Assembly: GCA_905205995.1 (NCBI GenBank)
Contig: CAJLFU010000027.1
Span: 1 to 26,260, forward strand
DNA: 26,260 nt
From: an uncultured Haemophilus sp.
GTDB lineage: Bacteria > Pseudomonadota > Gammaproteobacteria > Enterobacterales > Pasteurellaceae
Reading direction: 5' to 3'
Shown: positions 21,931 through 26,260 of the stretch, piece after piece
Position numbering within the stretch: the stretch's first letter is position 1
Layout of the letters: each line of letters begins with the position of its first letter
Notes under the pieces: model-generated
What the model was told of the DNA's origin: nothing
Seen by the model: the letters and a program-made list of their open reading frames with translations, nothing else
The model's database searches: none
Program-made: the position numbers and the translations under genes

Positions 21931-23829
21931 ATGTCAAAACAAATTCAAATTCCTGATATCGGTAGTGATGAAGTTACCGTAACAGAAGTGATGGTGAAAG
22001 TAGGTGATACCATTACCGCAGATCAAAGCATTATTAATGTTGAAGGTGATAAAGCTTCAATGGAAGTACCAGCACCAGAAGCTGGTGTGGTAAAAGAAGT
22101 ATTAGTAAAAGTGGGTGATAAAGTCACAACTGGCACACCAATGCTTGTTTTAGAGTCAGCGGATGCGGCAGCGCCTGCTCCAGCTGCAGCAGCACCTGCG
22201 TCAGCAGCCGCCCCAGCAGCTGCAAGTGTAGTTGAAGTCAATGTACCAGATATCGGTTCAGACGAAGTAAACGTGACTGATATTATGGTGAAAGTAGGCG
22301 ATACCGTTGAAGTAGACCAATCAATCATCAATGTTGAAGGTGATAAAGCGTCAATGGAAGTGCCTGCTCCTGTTGCTGGCGTAGTAAAAGAAATTTTAAT
22401 CAATGTGGGCGATAAAGTTGTTACTGGCAAATTAATCATGAAATTTGAAGTGGCGGGAGCCGCACCAGCCGCAGCGCCAGCTCAACAAGCTTCGGCACCT
22501 GCAGTAGCACCAACAGCTTCAGCCATTAAAGAAGTGAATGTACCAGATATCGGTGGTGATGAAGTTAACGTAACTGAAATCATGGTTGCAGTTGGCGACA
22601 GCGTTTCTGAAGAGCAATCTTTAATTACCGTTGAAGGCGATAAGGCCTCGATGGAAGTGCCAGCTCCATTCGCGGGTGTGGTAAAAGAAATTTTAGTGAA
22701 ATCAGGTGATAAAGTTTCAACTGGTTCATTAATTATGAAGTTTGAAGTGGCTGGTGCAGTACCTGCGCCTGCAGCAGCTCCTGCAGTGGCAGCTCCAGCG
22801 CCTCAAGCAGCACCTGCAGCAGCGCCGGCAGCACAATCAGGTAATGTATCTGGTTTAAGCCAAGAACAAGTTGTAGCAAGCGCAGGTTATGCACACGCAA
22901 CACCGGTGATTCGTCGCTTAGCGCGTGAATACGGTATTAACCTTGATCGCGTAAAAGGTACGGGTCGTAAAGGTCGTGTTGTGAAAGAAGATATCCAAGC
23001 TTACGTGAAAAACGCTGTTAAAGCATTTGAAACAGGCACTGTATCTTCTGCTGCAGCGGGTAATGGTGTGGCAAATGGTGCAGGCTTAGGCTTATTACCA
23101 TGGCCGAAAGTTGACTTCAGTAAATTTGGTGAAGTAGAAGAAGTTGAATTAAGCCGTATCAACAAAATCTCTGGTGCGAACTTACATCGTAACTGGGTAA
23201 TGATTCCACATGTTACTCACTTCGATCGCACAGATATCACCGATTTAGAAGCATTCCGTAAAGAACAGAACAAGATTGTTGAAAAACAAAAATTGGATGT
23301 AAAAATTACACCAGTTGTGTTCATTATGAAAGCGGTAGCGAAAGCATTAGAAGCATTCCCTCGCTTCAATAGCTCTATCTCTGAAGACGGTCAAAAATTA
23401 ACACTTAAAAAATACATCAACATTGGTGTAGCGGTAGATACACCAAACGGTCTCGTTGTACCTGTATTTAAAAACGTGAACAAAAAAGGTATTATCGAAC
23501 TTTCTCGTGAATTAATGGAAATCTCCAAAAAAGCACGTGACGGTAAACTTTCAGGTTCTGATATGCAAGGTGGTTGTTTCACCATTTCAAGCTTAGGCGG
23601 TATTGGTACAACTCACTTTACACCAATTGTAAATGCACCTGAAGTGGCAATCTTAGGTGTGTCTAAATCAGAAATGCAACCGGTATGGAATGGTAAAGAA
23701 TTTGAGCCACGCTTAATGCTTCCATTATCATTATCTTTCGACCACCGTGTGATCGATGGTGCTGATGGTGCTCGTTTCTTAAGCTATATCAATGGCGTAT
23801 TAGCTGACTTACGTCGCTTAGTGATGTAA
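21931..23829 (+). CDS. aceF: AceF, dihydrolipoamide acetyltransferase E2, three lipoyl domains
   Basis: 632 residues. E2 forms the core of the complex and moves acetyl groups to CoA. Three lipoyl domains are visible, about residues 2-75, 101-175 and 200-274, each with EGDKASMEVPAP; the lipoylated lysines are Lys41, Lys139 and Lys238. Ala/Pro-rich swinging linkers separate them. The peripheral subunit-binding domain is near residues 325-365 (ATPVIRRLAREYGINLDRVKG). The catalytic domain ends with SFDHRVIDGADG, giving active-site His605 and Asp609. AAAGG lies 9 bases before the ATG. Three lipoyl domains match E. coli; my recollection is that H. influenzae Rd has a shorter AceF. Confidence 0.97.
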   Translation: MSKQIQIPDIGSDEVTVTEVMVKVGDTITADQSIINVEGDKASMEVPAPEAGVVKEVLVKVGDKVTTGTPMLVLESADAAAPAPAAAAPASAAAPAAASVVEVNVPDIGSDEVNVTDIMVKVGDTVEVDQSIINVEGDKASMEVPAPVAGVVKEILINVGDKVVTGKLIMKFEVAGAAPAAAPAQQASAPAVAPTASAIKEVNVPDIGGDEVNVTEIMVAVGDSVSEEQSLITVEGDKASMEVPAPFAGVVKEILVKSGDKVSTGSLIMKFEVAGAVPAPAAAPAVAAPAPQAAPAAAPAAQSGNVSGLSQEQVVASAGYAHATPVIRRLAREYGINLDRVKGTGRKGRVVKEDIQAYVKNAVKAFETGTVSSAAAGNGVANGAGLGLLPWPKVDFSKFGEVEEVELSRINKISGANLHRNWVMIPHVTHFDRTDITDLEAFRKEQNKIVEKQKLDVKITPVVFIMKAVAKALEAFPRFNSSISEDGQKLTLKKYINIGVAVDTPNGLVVPVFKNVNKKGIIELSRELMEISKKARDGKLSGSDMQGGCFTISSLGGIGTTHFTPIVNAPEVAILGVSKSEMQPVWNGKEFEPRLMLPLSLSFDHRVIDGADGARFLSYINGVLADLRRLVM

Positions 23830-23837
23830 TTAACGCG

Positions 23838-23869
23838 GTAAGATGTGAGTGATTAGGCTCACATCTTAC
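23838..23869 (+). repeat. Hairpin between aceF and lpd
   Basis: GTAAGATGTGAG (23838-23849) and CTCACATCTTAC (23858-23869) form a perfect 12-bp stem with an 8-base loop. AGAAAGG follows instead of a T-run, so a simple terminator is unlikely. An uptake signal follows 13 bases later. Confidence 0.75.
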
Positions 23870-23882
23870 AGAAAGGATCGCA

Positions 23883-23891
23883 AAGTGCGGT
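23883..23891 (+). repeat. DNA uptake signal between aceF and lpd
   Basis: Exact forward copy followed by CAAAAATTT. No partner signal is present; it follows the 12-bp hairpin. Confidence 0.95.
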
Positions 23892-23921
23892 CAAAAATTT
23901 GAACGTTTTTACGAGGTAAAA

Positions 23922-25346
23922 ATGAGTAAAGAAATTAAAACCCAAGTTGTGGTACTTGGTGCTGGTCCTGCAGGTTATTCAGCGGCATTCCGTTGTGCGG
24001 ACTTAGGTTTAGAAACAGTACTTGTTGAACGTTATTCAACATTAGGTGGGGTATGTTTAAACGTAGGTTGTATCCCTTCTAAAGCATTACTTCACGTAGC
24101 GAAAGTAATTGAAGAAGCGAAACATGCAAGCAAAAATGGTGTGTATTTTGCCGAGCCTCGCATTGATTTAGATGAAGTGCGTGCAGGTAAAGAAGCGGTT
24201 GTGGCGAAATTAACCGGTGGTCTTGCAGGTATGGCTAAACAACGTAAAGTAACCGTTGTTGAAGGGTTAGCGGCGTTTACCGATCCACACACATTAGTGG
24301 CTCGTGATCGTGATGGTAAACCAACCACAATTAAATTTGATAATGCGATTATCGCAGCGGGTTCTCGCCCAATTCAATTACCATTTATTCCACATGAGGA
24401 TCCACGCGTTTGGGATTCAACGGATGCACTTAAATTAAAAGAAGTACCGAAAAAACTCTTAATCATGGGCGGTGGTATCATCGGTTTAGAGATGGGCACT
24501 GTGTATGATGCATTAGGTTCTGAAGTTGAAGTGGTTGAAATGTTTGACCAAGTAATTCCTGCGGCAGATAAAGATGTGGTAGGTATTTATACCAAACAAG
24601 TTGAGAAAAAATTCAAGTTAATGCTTGAAACTAAAGTAACTGCAGTTGAAGCAAAAGATGATGGTATCTATGTTTCAATGGAAGGCAAAGCATGCAACGA
24701 TACTAAACGTTATGATGCAGTATTAGTTGCAATTGGTCGTACGCCAAATGGTAAATTGATCGATGCAGGTAAAGCAGGTGTTGAAGTGGATGAGCGTGGT
24801 TTCATTCATGTTGATAAACAAATGCGCACTAATGTGCCTCATATCTTTGCAATCGGTGATATCGTTGGCCAACCAATGTTAGCACATAAAGGTGTTCACG
24901 AAGGTCACGTTGCGGCAGAAGTGATCGCAGGGAAAAAACATTACTTCGATCCAAAAGTCATTCCTTCTATTGCTTATACTGAACCAGAAGTGGCTTGGGT
25001 AGGTAAAACTGAGAAAGAATGTAAACAAGAAGGCTTAAACTACGAAGTGGCTAAATTCCCTTGGGCTGCTTCAGGTCGTGCGATTGCTTCAGAATGTGCT
25101 GAAGGTATGACTAAATTGATCTTCGATAAAGATACTCATCGTGTACTTGGTGGGGCAATCGTTGGATCTAACGGTGGTGAATTATTAGGTGAAATTGGTC
25201 TAGCGATCGAAATGGGTTGTGATGCAGAAGATATCGCATTAACCATTCATGCTCACCCAACACTTCACGAATCTGTTGGTCTTGCAGCTGAAGTGTTTGA
25301 AGGTTCAATTACTGACCTTCCAAACGCAAAAGCGAAGAAAAAATAA
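23922..25346 (+). CDS. lpd: Lpd, dihydrolipoamide dehydrogenase E3
   Basis: 474 residues. This FAD enzyme reoxidises dihydrolipoyl groups with NAD+ for pyruvate dehydrogenase and usually also 2-oxoglutarate dehydrogenase and glycine cleavage. The FAD fold is VVLGAGPAGYSAAFR (about 10-24). The redox disulfide is Cys45/Cys50 (GGVCLNVGCIPSK), the NAD fold is IMGGGIIGLEMG, the second FAD site is HIFAIGDIVGQPMLAHKG, and the base is His445 with Glu450 (HAHPTLHE). GAGGTAA precedes the ATG. It is last in the operon and is closed by a strong terminator. No uptake signal lies inside. Confidence 0.98.
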   Translation: MSKEIKTQVVVLGAGPAGYSAAFRCADLGLETVLVERYSTLGGVCLNVGCIPSKALLHVAKVIEEAKHASKNGVYFAEPRIDLDEVRAGKEAVVAKLTGGLAGMAKQRKVTVVEGLAAFTDPHTLVARDRDGKPTTIKFDNAIIAAGSRPIQLPFIPHEDPRVWDSTDALKLKEVPKKLLIMGGGIIGLEMGTVYDALGSEVEVVEMFDQVIPAADKDVVGIYTKQVEKKFKLMLETKVTAVEAKDDGIYVSMEGKACNDTKRYDAVLVAIGRTPNGKLIDAGKAGVEVDERGFIHVDKQMRTNVPHIFAIGDIVGQPMLAHKGVHEGHVAAEVIAGKKHYFDPKVIPSIAYTEPEVAWVGKTEKECKQEGLNYEVAKFPWAASGRAIASECAEGMTKLIFDKDTHRVLGGAIVGSNGGELLGEIGLAIEMGCDAEDIALTIHAHPTLHESVGLAAEVFEGSITDLPNAKAKKK

Positions 25347-25362
25347 TTGATTAAAATCTTCC

Positions 25363-25397
25363 ATAAAGGCTACTCGAATGAGTAGCCTTTATTTTTT
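25363..25397 (+). terminator. Intrinsic terminator of the aceE-aceF-lpd operon
   Basis: AAAGGCTACTC (25365-25375), loop GAAT, GAGTAGCCTTT (25380-25390), extended by two A-T pairs on each side to 13 bp, then a T-run 25392-25397. Confidence 0.92.
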
Positions 25398-25458
25398 GAG
25401 AGATAACTCACAAAATTGCATAAAAATTCAATAAAAACTGGCGGTCAAAATGACTTTT

Positions 25459-25467
25459 TGATAAAAT
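25459..25467 (+). promoter_or_regulatory. Candidate extended -10 promoter of the nlpC-type gene
   Basis: TGATAAAAT contains the extended -10 TG and TAAAAT (5/6 match). No good -35 lies upstream. It sits between inverted arms AAAACTGG (25434-25441) and CCAGTTTT (25472-25479). Confidence 0.35.
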
Positions 25468-25509
25468 CCGACCAGTTTTATTTTTATATTTTTTTATTAT
25501 TTAAAAGCT

Positions 25510-26061
25510 ATGTTAAAGAAGATTTTGATTATTGTAGGATTGGCCGTGTTGACAACAGCCTGTTCTAATGGCTCTAGGCAGGCTCATAATGGAGTAATTA
25601 CAGAGAGCGATGATGCGGAGCTAACGGGTTTAATTGCAGGTTTAGATGGGAAACAAGGTGGACTTCACTCTAAATTAAGAACAAACCGTCCTAAATCTGG
25701 TTTAATTGGTGATAAAGCACTTGCTCAAGTTTATAACGAATGGGGTGGTACACGTTATAGAATGGGCGGAAGCACAAAACGTGGTATTGACTGTTCTGCA
25801 TTTATGCAAACCGCTTTCCTTGATGCTTATGGTGTGGAACTTCCTCGCACAACTTCAGAACAACGCTATTTAGGTCGTCAAATCCAAAAACATGAATTAC
25901 GTAAAGGCGATTTAGTGTTCTTCCGTCGAAATAACCATGTAGGCGTTTATATTGGTAACAACCAATTTATGCATGCAAGTTCAAGCCAAGGTGTAACAAT
26001 TAGTTCATTAGATGAAGATTACTGGGCTAGAACTTACACACAATCACGTCGCGTGATGTAA
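25510..26061 (+). CDS. NlpC/P60 family lipoprotein, MepS/Spr-like peptidoglycan endopeptidase
   Basis: 183 residues. A lipoprotein signal ends in the lipobox LTTAC, so Cys18 would carry the lipid; Ser at +2 predicts outer-membrane sorting. The NlpC/P60 domain covers about residues 66-183 with catalytic Cys95 (RGIDCSAFMQ), His143 (NNHVGVYIG) and His155 (QFMHAS). Spacings of 48 and 12 residues resemble E. coli MepS, which cuts meso-diaminopimelate cross-links during wall growth. Between lipid and domain is a short linker with a GLIAGLDGKQGGL segment. The ribosome site before the ATG is weak. It may be MepS itself or the related NlpC; the family is sure, the exact orthologue is not. Confidence 0.88.
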   Translation: MLKKILIIVGLAVLTTACSNGSRQAHNGVITESDDAELTGLIAGLDGKQGGLHSKLRTNRPKSGLIGDKALAQVYNEWGGTRYRMGGSTKRGIDCSAFMQTAFLDAYGVELPRTTSEQRYLGRQIQKHELRKGDLVFFRRNNHVGVYIGNNQFMHASSSQGVTISSLDEDYWARTYTQSRRVM

Positions 26062-26079
26062 TAACAATTTTTATTTCAA

Positions 26080-26111
26080 AAAAAGTGCGGTTAATTTTAA
26101 CCGCACTTTTT
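26080..26111. terminator. Bidirectional terminator made of two inverted uptake signals
   Basis: AAAAAGTGCGGTTAA (26080-26094) and TTAACCGCACTTTTT (26097-26111), identical in sequence to the element at 8243-8274. Uptake signals are at 26083-26091 and 26100-26108. It lies between the nlpC-type gene and a convergent gene. Confidence 0.9.
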
Positions 26112-26138
26112 CTTTACGTAGATTATCTATTTATTGGC

Positions 26139-26260
26139 TTAAGCCGCAAATTTCATTAAATCTCTTCTTGGTTTCATTTGGTGGATGGTATTTGTTATTG
26201 TTCCAACCAATGGTAGGCTTGTCCATTGTGTTGTTTTAATATTCTCCACTTTAGAATCTA
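26139..26260 (-). CDS. C-terminal end of an unidentified protein, cut by the window edge
   Basis: One minus-strand frame stays open from the window edge (26258) to TAA at 26141-26139, giving 39 residues ending MKPRRDLMKFAA. The other two minus frames hold stops nearby. A shared two-way terminator just downstream is what convergent genes have here, which supports a real gene. I do not recognise the product. Confidence 0.5.
   Translation of the reverse strand, partial: DSKVENIKTTQWTSLPLVGTITNTIHQMKPRRDLMKFAA

Noticed and set aside
22023..22439. Minus-strand open frame of 138 codons rich in Ser, Thr and Ala
   Set aside because: It lies wholly antisense to the lipoyl repeats of aceF and mirrors their repeats; no ribosome site or independent features.
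1..26260. Mobile elements, CRISPR arrays, phage genes, defence or toxin-antitoxin systems, tRNA or rRNA genes
   Set aside because: Read on both strands, no transposase, integrase, repeat-spacer array, tRNA-like fold or rRNA segment was seen; every long frame is a core gene or a shadow of one.

Overview
The window looks like core chromosome of a Haemophilus-type member of the Pasteurellaceae. It is AT-rich and gene-dense, and it carries 18 exact copies of the 9-base DNA uptake signal AAGTGCGGT (10 forward, 8 reverse). Its proteins are clear gammaproteobacterial orthologues, and it includes the competence pseudopilin genes that sit before recC in this family. The species cannot be fixed from this sequence. 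From memory, the blocks here are spread over several places in H. influenzae Rd, so a relative such as H. parainfluenzae is a reasonable guess, but only a guess.

Layout. (1) 1-4945: the end of the competence pseudopilin operon (comO partial, comP, comQ) running into recC. (2) 5023-8233: nrdR, ribD, degS and yfbR, tightly packed on the plus strand and closed by a terminator made of two inverted uptake signals. (3) 8285-11802: the molybdate module, with the regulator modE divergent from modA, modB and modC. A probable ModE operator lies in the divergent spacer and an intrinsic terminator lies between modA and modB. (4) 11877-16580, minus strand: dnaK, an O-acetylhomoserine sulfhydrylase (metY type) and dnaJ. 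The usual dnaK-dnaJ pair is split by the sulfhydrylase. A strong heat-shock (sigma-32) promoter precedes dnaK and a terminator follows it. (5) 16850-18866: a DUF945 (YdgA-like) protein, convergent with mgsA. (6) 19176-25346: the pyruvate dehydrogenase operon aceE-aceF-lpd. There is no pdhR next to it, but a perfect 18-bp palindrome lies before aceE, and both spacers inside the operon carry a hairpin followed by an uptake signal. (7) 25510-26260: an NlpC/P60 (MepS-like) lipoprotein, a second two-signal terminator, and the C-terminal end of an unidentified minus-strand gene cut by the window edge.

How the genes relate. The com genes and recC join DNA uptake machinery to recombinational repair. 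The mod genes form a complete ABC importer with its own molybdate-sensing repressor. aceE-aceF-lpd encode all three enzymes of the pyruvate dehydrogenase complex. dnaK and dnaJ are the Hsp70 chaperone and its co-chaperone.

I found no phage, insertion sequence, CRISPR array, toxin-antitoxin pair, defence island, tRNA or rRNA. I see no evidence for an undescribed multi-gene system. The points worth a second look are regulatory and architectural: the split dnaK/dnaJ pair, the aceE palindrome, the hairpin-plus-uptake-signal spacers in the pyruvate dehydrogenase operon, and the use of uptake signals both as terminators and as coding words.
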